Shown: positions 24,545 to 34,458 of the stretch, piece by piece
Layout of the letters: each line of letters starts with the position of its first letter
Position numbering within the stretch: the first letter of the stretch is position 1
Source: Craterostigma plantagineum
Taxonomy: Eukaryota > Streptophyta > Magnoliopsida > Lamiales > Linderniaceae
Reading direction: 5' to 3'
DNA: 64,000 bases
NCBI GenBank assembly: GCA_027422505.1
Contig: JAPQWV010000002.1
Location: 22,856,501 to 22,920,500, forward strand
Notes under the pieces: model-generated
What the model was told of the DNA's origin: nothing
Databases searched by the model: none
The model's input: only the letters and a program-made list of their open reading frames with translations
Position numbers and translations under genes: made by a program

Positions 24545-24952
24545 TCCTATATATACATTTCAATGTAGTTTTGTTGTGGTGTTGACACGTGTCCCATAAT
24601 AATAGTTACAATAAAAACAAATGTAATATTAAAAAAGTACCAATTATGTTAGCTTACTAATTAAAATACTCATTTATCTTAGCTTAATTGTTAGTAAACA
24701 AATTACTATATATAGTTAATATTTATACATAATTAACTCCGTGCATTGTTTGGATAATTACTAGTTATTATATTACTAAAGAAATGTAGGTGTCCTCATA
24801 CGCTGCCACGTGTCCCATAATATTAACTATAATGGATTATAATAAAAAATGAAAAAATACCCACTATCCCACACTATCCACTATAAATAGTTATTTATTA
24901 ATGTAAAATAATTATAGATAGTTAACCCGTGCAATGCACGGATAATAAACTA

Positions 24953-24953
<1 letters not shown>
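24545..24953 (+). mobile_element. Short non-autonomous Helitron-like element (409 bp)
   Basis: It begins TCCTATATATACATTTC directly after an A, and ends CTAG directly before a T, the A|TC...CTAG|T insertion pattern of Helitrons. Eight bases before CTAG is a perfect hairpin CCGTGCAATGCACGG (24927-24941), the usual 3' signal. A degenerate second 3' end (CCGTGCATTG...CTAGT, about 24740-24766) and a repeated CACGTGTCCCATAATA word (24587 and 24808) suggest two related ends in tandem. No coding sequence is present. Confidence 0.7.

Positions 24954-24960
<7 letters not shown>

Positions 24961-25012
<52 letters not shown>
24961..25012. repeat. TA-dinucleotide microsatellite
   Basis: About 25 TA units with one GTA interruption, directly after a TG run and the Helitron end. 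Confidence 0.9.
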
Positions 25013-25015
<3 letters not shown>

Positions 25016-25132
25016 ATTGTCAAAATATGCTAATTCGAATAAAGCTCATGATTCTTGAACTGGAGTTAATGACTGTCGCGCTTGACATCGAAGATAATTA
25101 AGCTACACCTTAGACATCGACTAAAATTTGAA

Positions 25133-25625
25133 ATATGATGCGCTCCTTAAAAGCTTGTTGGCGTGGGCAGCGAGCCCAGTCGATAAAGAACTACAATTTG
25201 ACAATTAAAGATAAAATTGAACATAGAAATTTTTATGTGGAAAAAACCCTCCAAATTAATCGGGGTAAAACCACGGGCAAGGAAAAAGAATTCAATACAG
25301 AGGAAAATTTAGGAGTTACAACCTCTCAATCTATAAATACAGACAAACTCTCTAATTTTTACCTCTCTACATCTTGCTTCTTTTTCTTTCTTCGCTGTGG
25401 GATGATATCAATAGCCTCGCTCGATCGCTTTATATAGCCAAAGGCTATATCTAATAACAAATAAAATATTAATTTATTAAATTAATACTCCTCGCGTCGT
25501 GCGAGGCATCACGAGGCGAGCATCATTTTTAATTTCCCTCTTCATCACTTGGCACGTTTCACGAGGACCTTCTAGTCCTACCGCCGACCAAGCTTAACCT
25601 TTTAGGTGAAATAATTACTCAACAA
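25133..25625 (-). repeat. Possible solo LTR or LTR fragment
   Basis: The minus-strand end TGTTGAGTAATTATTTCACC and the TATGTGGAAAAAACCC / AAAACCACGGGCAAGG text resemble Copia LTRs. No target duplication, primer-binding site or second LTR is seen, and the other boundary could be 25133 or 25159. Confidence 0.35.
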
Positions 25626-26075
25626 TGTCGTAAAAACGACTACAAACGACTTTTAATGTCTGGAATCGAAAGTATGCAGTTGATTTGACGCACATCCTAA
25701 CAATAGTGGGATTTTGGCTCAATTCATTGTTGGGTAAATTGGAAAGTCATGGACGTTCTCGAAGAAACAGTTGTTACCGTTAGATGTGGGGGGTGGAAAC
25801 GCGATAGCAATTATAAAACTAAAAGCAAATTAGTTGATATAGATCTCCATCTCTCTCTCTATATATCTACATTTATATGGGCTGAGATCATTGTTTTGGG
25901 TTCTCTCTCTCTCTCCAAAGAACTGTTTCCAAAATTTCTTGAATTCTAATTACTATTTATTTCTTTTATCTTTTCCTTCTTTTTTTCTTTTTGTATATCT
26001 CCTCTCTCCATACACAAGATATCAATTTGTTGTCGCCATCTCAGAAACATCCAAGGCCAATTCCTACATTCTCCA

Positions 26076-26331
26076 ATGACGTCTGTGAGTTTCATTACAT
26101 TGATGACAATCGTATATGTTAATATGACGAGGTATCTCGATTGTTTACGAAAATGTTTGTCCCTCCTTGAACCTCGAGCGTATGTTCCTCAATTATTGGC
26201 TTATTGCATGAATTGTGGAAATGGAGATGAGATCAATCGCTGTGTACATATATATTATTGATCTTTATTTGTCCCCTGTAGTTATATATTACCATAATAT
26301 GATCTCTCCACGATAAAGATTAGAATTACGA

Positions 26332-26362
<31 letters not shown>

Positions 26363-26700
26363 CAGAACGAAATTAGGGCTGGTCGACCATTGCCGAAGTT
26401 TGGGGAGTGGGACGTGAATAATCCATCATCTGCCGATGGATTCACAGTGATATTCGCAAAGGCGAGGGACGAGAAGAAGAACACGGGCACATCAGCAGCT
26501 CAACAAAGACAAGAATTGGAGGAGACACCTAATAACCCCCAACAACAACAACCTTATTCTTATCAAAGAAAGGTTCTTTTCTTTCATACATTTTTTGAAC
26601 TTGGCGAAATATACTTTTGCTTAGCTTATTTTTTTTTTAAAAAAATATTGTGCATTAAAATGGGCAGAATAAGTGGATGTGCTGTTTCGGAGGTCTTTGA
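26076..26700 (+). CDS. NOI: NOI / RIN4-like (AvrRpt2-cleavage-domain) small protein, 3 coding exons
   Basis: Exons: 26076-26084 (only ATG ACG TCT), 26366-26572 and 26668-26700. Donors are GTGAGT and GTTCTT, acceptors TTGCAG and GGGCAG. The 82-residue product has the NOI domain near its start (RPLPKFGEWDVNNPSSADGF) followed by TVIFAKARDEKK, a Gln-rich linker, and KWMCCFGGL at the end. The paired cysteines are the usual site of S-acylation in this family, so the protein probably sits on the inner face of the plasma membrane. RIN4 itself is a membrane immune regulator with two NOI domains; single-domain NOI proteins are less well understood. The 5' leader is pyrimidine-rich (CTCTCTCT runs at 25850-25918). 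Intron 1 has a TA repeat at 26333-26358 just before the acceptor. The start follows from this splice, since the second exon has no ATG before the domain. Confidence 0.9.
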
Positions 26701-26704
26701 ATGC

Positions 26705-27590
26705 GTTTGATGAGCTAATGATGATAACACGAAGATGGGCGTTGGAGCTTAATATGATATCGTCATGGATTGGTTGATATTTTCTATTATATAAATATAT
26801 ATATATGTATTACTTTTATTCTTTAAAAAAAAAAAAGCAAAAGAGGCATGAGCTGAGCTGGTGTAATTTTATATTACATGTGTTGTATTCTCCCTGAAGT
26901 GTCAATTGAGGTGAATAATCGTGAGGGACATGTTATATACAAATAATGTATGTGTTCGATGCGTGATATAGATGTATGTGCACACGTTGAAGATACAATC
27001 CAACCAGTTTGTTTTATCTATCTCTCAAACAAAAATATATTCACTTCGCTCGTCTTTATTTATCGTGTCAACATTGGCAAACAATGATTGTGTGTTCACA
27101 ACCATCGGTTATTATCTTATGTAAATTGTGTTATTACTGAAATGCACGATAATTAGGATGCTTGTTTTATTACCCCAAAACCCCTTGTGCTGTGCTATAC
27201 TTAGCATCATCCCCCTATATTGTCTATAACATAGCATTATACCCCCAATTATGGGGTGTAAATAACCAGAAACGCATAATTATATAAACCTCCAAGGATT
27301 TTTGTTCAGTTTTCGAAGTATATATGGATCTTGGTGCTTTTTGACAAACTACATGGGATTTTTGTACTTTCTAGCCTTTTGTGGAAATGAAGATCCATGC
27401 CAATTTATTCACTGATTGCTTGCTTTCCTTGTGATGTTAGTCCCCTTACTAGGAAATATAGGTAACGTTCCTAATTAAATTATTCTCAATTATAATTATA
27501 ATGATGGAAAAGATCACATTTAGCATGCACAATCAATTCCTTTCTTATTATCTCTAGCACCAACACCGCTCAATCAATCAATCGATCAAT
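26705..27590. other. 3' flank of NOI and of the AGP gene, no gene recognised
   Basis: Convergent 3' regions with AT-rich sequence. No ORF with a recognisable domain is present. Confidence 0.6.
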
Positions 27591-27947
27591 TTAAAGAAAC
27601 AAGTATCCAGCGACGGCGGCAGTTCCCAAAGCAGCGGACACCTTCAAGGCGGCGGCACCTCCCTTGGGAGTGTCAGCGGCGACGGCCGGCCCGTCGGCCG
27701 GAGCTTCGGCGGCGGGGTCCACGGCGGCCTCCGAGGCGGGCGCAGGTGGAGAGTCCAAGTAGTCGCCGGATCCGTCCTCCGGCGACTCGGCGGAGCCGGA
27801 TTCCGGCGAGGCGGCGAACGACGGGAGAGGGGCGGCGTATGGGGAGGAGATCGGGGCGGCCGACGGGGCTGAGGACGGTGACGAGGCGACGGAGGCCACG
27901 CTTATGATGCAGACGAGGCCAAAGACGAAGGCTTGGTTGCGTGCCAT
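27591..27947 (-). CDS. Classical arabinogalactan protein precursor (118 aa)
   Basis: A single exon from ATG at 27947. The product has an N-terminal signal peptide (MARNQAFVFGLVCIISVASV), then a Pro/Ala/Ser/Thr-rich body with PSSAPSAAPISSPYAAPLPS and EAPADGPAVAADTP. It ends in a hydrophobic tail, LKVSAALGTAAVAGYLFL. That is the layout of a classical AGP: cleaved on entry to the ER, proline-hydroxylated, loaded with arabinogalactan, and tethered to the plasma membrane by a GPI anchor replacing the tail. The ORF stays open upstream to an earlier ATG at 28094. The 49 extra residues are basic, unlike a signal peptide, so I treat them as 5' leader. The coding region is very GC-rich compared with its surroundings. 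Confidence 0.9.
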   Translation of the reverse strand: MARNQAFVFGLVCIISVASVASSPSSAPSAAPISSPYAAPLPSFAASPESGSAESPEDGSGDYLDSPPAPASEAAVDPAAEAPADGPAVAADTPKGGAAALKVSAALGTAAVAGYLFL

Positions 27948-28301
27948 TATTATTCTTTTCGTTTTTTTTATCTCTCTCGGGGGAAATTGATTGATTCTCA
28001 AGTCGCAGCGATTTCTCCTTTTTTTTTCTTTGGTAGATTGAGAAGAAACACTGCGTAAATCGACTGAAGAATGGAGAGGGAAGGGGACGATCATGGAGCT
28101 TTATATATGGAGTGGGGGAAAAGAGTGGTGATATATTGTACGGACGACATAGAACAGTGAATGGAGGGTCGAACGATAGCTGACCTCCTATAAGAAAGCT
28201 CGACGACTGATTTCAATTCCATGGCGTATGTAGATGCTATACTATCATTTGAAATTTAACCATAACATTGCACGGAAATGCAAAACATGGTAGCGATTAA
28301 T

Positions 28302-28386
28302 TCACGTAGAACCACCAAAGACCTGAAAAAACAGAATACGATGTTAATTTGATTAATGAATAGATACCGTGAGTAAGCTGAAAGGA

Positions 28387-28426
<40 letters not shown>

Positions 28427-29712
28427 CACCCCAAGCAGGACTTCGTTAGACAGCTGATGATCCTTTGACTTTTCGGCTTCGTTTGAGACGGGATTTTTCT
28501 GGGGAAACTGGCGAACAACTTTCGGCACCACGTCGACCTTTTGCTTCTGTTGAGCAAACAAAAAGCGTTGAAAATCAGCCGGTGAAAAGAAAAGAAAAAG
28601 AAGAAACTGTGATCGGGAATACTTCAAGAAATGTCTTACTTTCTTGACTCGTTCTGCCATTTTAGTGAAAGCTTTCGATTGGTCGACTTTCGAGAGGTAG
28701 AAGTCACGCTCTCTCTTTGCAGCGGAGAGCTCCATTGCCAGTTTCTGCTCACGGTCGGCGTTCTTTATAGCTGAAAGCGTCCGTTTCGACTCATCGTTAT
28801 TCCATAATGCCCGGCGAGGAAAATATAAAATAGGATGGATTCGTGTACCTTTCTCTGCAGTGAGGTCGTCCCACTTGAATTTACTCAGATATTTGATATT
28901 CCACAGGTCGTAATAGACTGATGACCTCTTCTTCCCCCCTGAAGGAGAATAGTGTTACAGTGATAATTATAAAATCGATTTTTTCTCCAAATGCGCAACA
29001 CTCATATCTGGCCCTTGCTTCTCATCAAGATACCAAATGCAAAAACATGAAACCGAGCATGAATGATGAACCAACTTGCTAGACATACCTAATTGTTCTC
29101 CGTTCAACATTTTGGCAACTCTTTTAGCAACTTTCTTATCAGTGAACTCTACCCACCTGCACGGCAGTTTTGTTGTCATCCGAAGGTCTTGTAATTTATC
29201 AGAAATGTTGAGGGAACGAATTCTAAAGACAAAACAAGTAAGATCGAGCATACCCTTCCGAGAATTCTTGGCCTCGAAATCCACCTGCCTTTTTTCGACG
29301 AACTTGAGCAGAAGGATCTGCACATAAGATATTCTCAATAAGAAAACTTGATTAAGTTAAGGATCCAAAAGTTCCAACATTTTAAAGATCGAAACAAAAC
29401 GATAGCCAAAAAGAGCATTAGTCAACCTTCAGGAACGAGATAGATCCTCTGAATCTCTCCATACTGCGAAAGAATTTGCCGAAGCTTCAAAGGATTCATA
29501 TGAGGAGGAACTCTGCTTAAATAGCAAACACCTCGCTTAGCTGCCCTTTGAGTTTCTTTGATTAATCTCCTCTTCCGCTTATTTCCCAGAATTTCCCTCT
29601 CGGAGGAATCGTTTTCTCTGATATGAAGCGACGGAATCAGAGGGGGGTCAGAGGGGTCGACCGACCACCCGGCGGCGGGCGCTACAAGGGTGGTGGTTGA
29701 TGGCGTCGACAT
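28302..29712 (-). CDS. ESF2: ESF2/ABT1-like pre-rRNA-processing RRM protein, 7 exons
   Basis: Exons on the minus strand: 29427-29712, 29254-29317, 29089-29156, 28849-28938, 28640-28770, 28430-28546 and 28302-28322. All have GT-AG junctions and sum to 777 nt (258 residues). After a charged N-terminus (NKRKRRLIKETQRAAKRG) comes an RRM from about residue 61 (GVCYLSRVPPHMNPLKLRQI, IQRIYLVPED). It continues with GWVEFTDKKVAKRVAKMLNG and the family block YYDLWNIKYLSKFKW, DDLTAEKA. A basic helical tail (ERDFYLSKVDQSKAF, MAERVKKKQK) follows. Yeast Esf2 and human ABT1 act in the nucleolus in early 18S rRNA processing, and this is inferred to do the same. The last coding exon is only 21 nt. Intron 6 begins next to a (GA)n repeat. 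Confidence 0.9.
28389..28425. repeat. GA-dinucleotide microsatellite in an ESF2 intron
   Basis: About 18 uninterrupted GA units. Read on the gene strand this is a CT run immediately after the donor of intron 6. Confidence 0.9.
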
Positions 29713-29759
29713 TGCTAATTTTTCAGAAGATTCGTGTAAGGGAAGGAAGATGATTAGAA

Positions 29760-31030
29760 AAGAAACCTAAATTGTCCTCTTAGTGGGCTGAATATTTATT
29801 GGGCTATATTTTAAAAATAGTAATAACTAGGCTCATTCCAATTAAATGTATCAAAATCTATTAATTCGAAATTTAATTATTCGAGAATCAATAAATTAAG
29901 AAACGAAAATTATAATTTACTAAAAATATTATTTTTAATATATAATATTATTTAATAATTTAACAAATTAAAATTATTTTACTTATTTTATACTTTATGA
30001 TGATCATATTCATAAATGATATTACAATTGTTTTATTTCATAATCTAACAATGATTTTAGTGCAATTTAAATTAGTAGTAACAAGACGTATATTTAAATT
30101 TTATTTATTTTGAATGTTAAAATAATTTGAATTTATTAACCAATATGTTTCATTACATTATAAAAATTATTTTCATATATAAAATAAACATTTTATGAAA
30201 ACGTCATTTTGAAAGCATTTTTCGACTATTCAAGTTATAATTTCTGATTATATCACTATTATAATATATTATTCCTTCTTATATATGTGATATATATTAT
30301 AAAAAACGTATATAAGACACATTGGTAAACGTAATATATGTTATTTTTACAGTAATATATTATTTTTATATTATTTTTTGACACATGGACTCTACGAGTG
30401 TCCTATTTTCTCTTTTGTTCCCTTTGTTTAGCAAGAATTGAACAACGAGACATAATGTTTCTTTCGTTTTGTCTTAAGCTGCCCACTTGAATATTATTGA
30501 TCGAAAACCATAGAGATCGTGATTCAATTTATTTTCAGTATATGCTAGTTGTTAGGACGGCGATGCTCCGGTGAGTTTTAGGCTCACAATTCTCAACAAA
30601 TATAACCCAATTCCGCGCAAAAGCTGGCACATCCAACAACTTAACACTACGCAAGTCATTTTAGTACATCAATCAGTCCATCAGATTTTTGACACATCAT
30701 AAAAGTTTCAACTATTTGATTTTTTACACATCATAAAAAACTCAACGTGTCGAAAATATAAGCGAACTGATTATACCCAACTCAGTAAGATGGAAGAGAC
30801 GGTTTCTATACTTCAGTTCCAATTCACCGACATGGATATGTTACGTTGCATAAATCTCATTTATGTAATGTAAGAAAGAACACAAAGCAATCTCTAGATT
30901 AATCAAATTAGTTTAAGACATACAAATCATTAAATAATCAAATCCCAAGCATCTCTAAATAACTACATGTTTGCTGTCTCCTCAGATGAATAACCAATTC
31001 ACAAGGAAAGAACCTTATCCTCAAGAAATT
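29760..31030. other. Intergenic, very AT-rich, no gene recognised
   Basis: No coding signature. The stretch includes the presumed promoter of the ESF2-like gene on its left and the 3' flank of the 31-kb gene on its right. Confidence 0.6.
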
Positions 31031-31033
31031 AAA

Positions 31034-31501
31034 TTAAGCAGACAAGCCACTGACATGAAGCTGACGAGGCCCCCCAACACTATTCTTAACAGCAAACCCA
31101 CCACCCGCCGCCGGCCTGTGATGAACTGCGGCGCCGCCGGCATAGCTGGGGTACGACTTCAGCGACATGGGATTCACCTGCATGAATAGGTAATTTCCGG
31201 CGAAGAGATCGCCCAAGTGGGACCTACTATCCACCAACCTCTTGTAAACTTTGCAGCAGGCGAGCTTTATCAGCCTCGCCTTCCTCCTCAAGAATTTCCT
31301 CAGGCTAGGAATCCTCACCCTCATCCTCCTCCTCACGTAAAACGACCGCCTGAACCTACCTCCGCCGCCGGCGCCGGCGCCGACCCTCAAGCTCCCGTCG
31401 ACGACCTTCTCTCGGATGAAGTCGTCTTCGTAGTCTTCTTCGTCGAACCATTTCTCATGCTTCAGCCTCTGATACGAGGGTTTTGAGTTGGCCATTGTCA
31501 A
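31034..31501 (-). CDS. Plant-specific basic protein of unknown function (155 aa)
   Basis: A single open exon. Features: an acidic N-terminal patch (KWFDEEDYEDDFIREK), a Gly-rich stretch, a strongly basic core (RRSFYVRRRMRVRIPSLRKF, LRRKARLIKLACCKVYKRL), then HLGDLFAGNYLFMQVNPMSL and a Gly/Ala-rich tail. The basic-core plus FAGNYLFMQVNP layout recurs, from memory, in short uncharacterised plant proteins. I know no function. There is no signal peptide or membrane span. A second in-frame Met follows two codons later, so either could be the start. High GC content against an AT-rich background supports a real gene. Confidence 0.75.
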   Translation of the reverse strand: MTMANSKPSYQRLKHEKWFDEEDYEDDFIREKVVDGSLRVGAGAGGGGRFRRSFYVRRRMRVRIPSLRKFLRRKARLIKLACCKVYKRLVDSRSHLGDLFAGNYLFMQVNPMSLKSYPSYAGGAAVHHRPAAGGGFAVKNSVGGPRQLHVSGLSA

Positions 31502-31745
31502 TAGTATTATTATTCTGAGGTTGATGATGGTTGAGGTGGGTTGTGTTCTTATCTTAGAGTTGTTCTATTACAGCGATGGGGCCAACCAACGTCTTCTTCA
31601 TGGACATTAATGAGATTCTTTCTCCAAGTGGTTAGTTGTTCGCAGTGCGTGTTGTGTGTGTGGTGAATCGTTGGGTGCATTCATTGCGATGTCGAAGGCG
31701 CTGAGGGTTTATTATACTTATTAGGTGGGTTGTGTGCGTCTGAAT

Positions 31746-32600
31746 TAGGCCTGGGCTTTGGGCCGAATTGGGCCGGTTCCGGCGGTTCCGGTTCCACCGG
31801 TTCTGGTTCAACCGGTTCCGCCGTGGTACCGGTTCCGGTTCCGGTTCCGGTTTCGGGACCATTTTCCCGGGACCGGCCCAGAACCATACCTAGAACCCCC
31901 CGGCCTTGGAACCGGAACCGGCCCATTTAATTTTTTATTTTTTTTACTTTGAAAAAATTCTTTAGAAAATATCCAAAAATTTTATTCAAAAAAAAAATAA
32001 TAATAAGAAAAGTACAAAAAAATAAAAAAAAACTACCTAAAAAATACAAATAAAAACATAAAACAAAGAAAAACAAATACCTAAACTAAAACTTAAAAAA
32101 AAGGAAAAAATATTCGAAATAAGAAAATACAATTTATTTGGGTTAGGATTTCCCGATGACGACGCCATTAGTACTAAATATCGAAAATAATAATTATATT
32201 GGTGTATAATAATAAGTGAGTGTGTGTAGTAGTGTTTGAGAGAGATTGGAAGAGATTTGGATGTAATTGTGAGTTAAAATGATTAAAATGAGGTGGTATT
32301 TATAGATTTTTGGTTTGGGGTTAAAAATGTAATTTTTAAAGTTTTAAAGAATAAAAAAAATAGAATGGCCCGTTGGCCCAACGGCTATAATGGCCCGTTG
32401 GCCCAACGGCTATATAGCCGTTGGGCCGGTTCTGGTACCGCGGAACCGGAACCGGTAACCGGAACCGGTAATTCGCGGTTCCGCGGCCCGCGAACCGGCC
32501 TAGTTCAATTTAACTGGACCGGTTACCGGTTCCAGAACCAGGCCAACCGGTTCCGGTTTTGGGCCGGTTCTGGGTTGGACCGGCTCAAAGCCCAGGTCTA
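31746..32600. mobile_element. Non-autonomous hAT-type element (855 bp)
   Basis: A perfect 8-bp target duplication GTCTGAAT flanks it (31738-31745 and 32601-32608). The terminal inverted repeats are TAGGCCTGGGCTTTGGGCCG on the left and TAGACCTGGGCTTTGAGCCG as reverse complement of the right. Subterminal arrays of GGTTCCGG/CCGGAACC words fill both ends (31776-31925 and 32405-32585) around an AT-rich core. No transposase is encoded. It resembles the 9.9-kb hAT element in layout but not in sequence. Confidence 0.92.
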
Positions 32601-32689
32601 GTCTGAATATATTATGAACTTTTGCTATTACTTTTTTGGGGACTTATCATTTTGTGCTCCGTTAGAAGTTTCATTTAGGATTCGGGTCA

Positions 32690-33015
32690 TGTCAGGAAAA
32701 AATTTAGTTTTAAGGACCCGATTTTGTTGAAATAACAATATGTTGAAATTTTGTAACACAAAACGATCATCCGATACCAGTTAATGGTCATTCGATACCA
32801 GTTCAGTACCACTTCATTGATCTGAAATAACAATATGTTGAATGTTTGTAACACAAAACGATCATCATATGTCAGTTCATATAACTTTTTATACGACTAT
32901 TTTAAGTTAGGTCATTTTTTTTTTTCTAAATTTTACAGAAATTGGGTCCTTTAAACGAAAGTTTTTTTTCTAACTGTGCCTGAATCATATACTAAACTTT
33001 GAACGGGGCCTGAAT
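32690..33015. repeat. Dispersed repeat with internal direct duplication
   Basis: A 43-bp word beginning GAAATAACAATATGTTGAA occurs at 32729-32771 and again at 32824-32866 with few changes. The segment 32905-33015 shares word order (GGGTCCTTTAAAC ... CTGTGCCTGAATC ... GGGGCCTGA) with 22480-22590 and, inverted, with 11596-11700. It lies directly after the hAT element. Confidence 0.6.
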
Positions 33016-34458
33016 TCAAATATATCCTACTTTTTTTGATGGCAAATACTAGTCTGGCTTGAATGTCAATCGATTGTCTTCAATTTTTCCACAAATGCAA
33101 AATCTGATTTTGGGGGATAATTATTGTATGGCTTTTTATTTGATTATCAAAGCATTTTTAACATGTTAATTGTCCCCATGGGTGGGCCTAATGGCTAGGG
33201 CGGTATTCCACCACTTATTACATCATTAATTAACATATAGAAGAAGGCTTAAATTATTATATGACTATTGATTAGTTATGGCTATTATAATTTTTTTAGG
33301 CTGCAATGAGTATGCGGAAGTTGATTGAAAAGGAAAAGTGTAATGGAACGCATTGGATCATCCTACGTTATAAAAAATGTAATGTATCATTATATTTTTT
33401 TTCCTTTCTTTTCCGCATGGAATTCTGCATATCAAATGCAGCTAAAAAAGCATTTTAACGTGGATAGCAAAAACAGACACTAAACTTGTTTCATTAAAAA
33501 AATGTCGACCATTTTTATATATACATAAAAGGCTTAAATTAATGGCTGATGGGGATTTTCTTTTGTTTTATTCAGGAAAGAAAATAGGGAACTTTAAGGT
33601 AGTAGTATTATGATGTATGTGGCTCATTCCATGATTCAGAATATGTAAAGATATCTATGTCATATGTTTTTACTATATAATACCCACCATTCATTCATTA
33701 TCATTTCAACCTTCAACAACAATTGAAATTCACCAATCCTCATTCAATACGAGTCCTATACGATAAGGAAATTGCAAAGAACCGCTGATATAGTACAACC
33801 TATATAAATTAACACTTTAGCTGAACGATACTCGCATGATATCCTGAGAGCATTTAATATTGTACCTTGACTAATTTTCAAATGATATTTTTCATTAATT
33901 CACACTTAATCGTTTGGGTATATGATATAATTAATGGAACTTTGGAGTCATTTATGGTCAATACATTCAAAATTTATTGAATTTAAAGAGTCTCTCTTTT
34001 AATTAATAAAATATTAATTTATCGATATATTAATATCTATCTAAATTAATAAAATTTCATGATTTCAATATTATTAATTTATAGAGGTTTTACTCTAATT
34101 CAATGAAATTAAAAACCCAGAAAAACCAATCAACTATCAATATGTGAGCACCCAAAAAAAAACTAGTAGAGAAAAGTATTGGGCCGAAAATAAACCCAAC
34201 AAAAGATTGGGCCCACTTATAAAACTCTGCGGCACGTGGCAAGTTCACGTCGCTATTATGTGGACGAGTTTCCCGCGAATGCAATCACGTTTTCAGCTCT
34301 TTCCATTGTCTTCCGTCGGAATTCACTCTGAATCGGATCACACCTTTGATCGTCACTGGGAACGAGCAATCGGAGAACGATTTCAGTTCGAAAGGCTTTC
34401 AACGAATCAAATTTCGACATCCTCCATTATATTTATACGTGTTTGTGTGTGTTCAATT
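33016..34458. other. Intergenic and 5' flank of the UKL gene
   Basis: AT-rich up to about 34140 with no coding sequence. From about 34180 the sequence becomes more GC-balanced and probably includes the promoter and 5' leader of the uridine-kinase-like gene. A short upstream ORF from 34144 is open in a different frame from the kinase start and has no motif. Confidence 0.5.

Noticed and set aside
25135..25437. A 100-codon plus-strand ORF
   Set aside because: It falls in LTR-like sequence and has no domain.
25133..25630. A complete solo LTR with target duplication
   Set aside because: Neither candidate left boundary gives a matching 5-bp duplication at the right, so only a low-confidence LTR-like block is reported.
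31217..31486. An 89-codon plus-strand ORF opposite the 31-kb gene
   Set aside because: It is the antisense shadow of the GC-rich minus-strand gene, and its Pro-rich text reflects the complement of the basic core.
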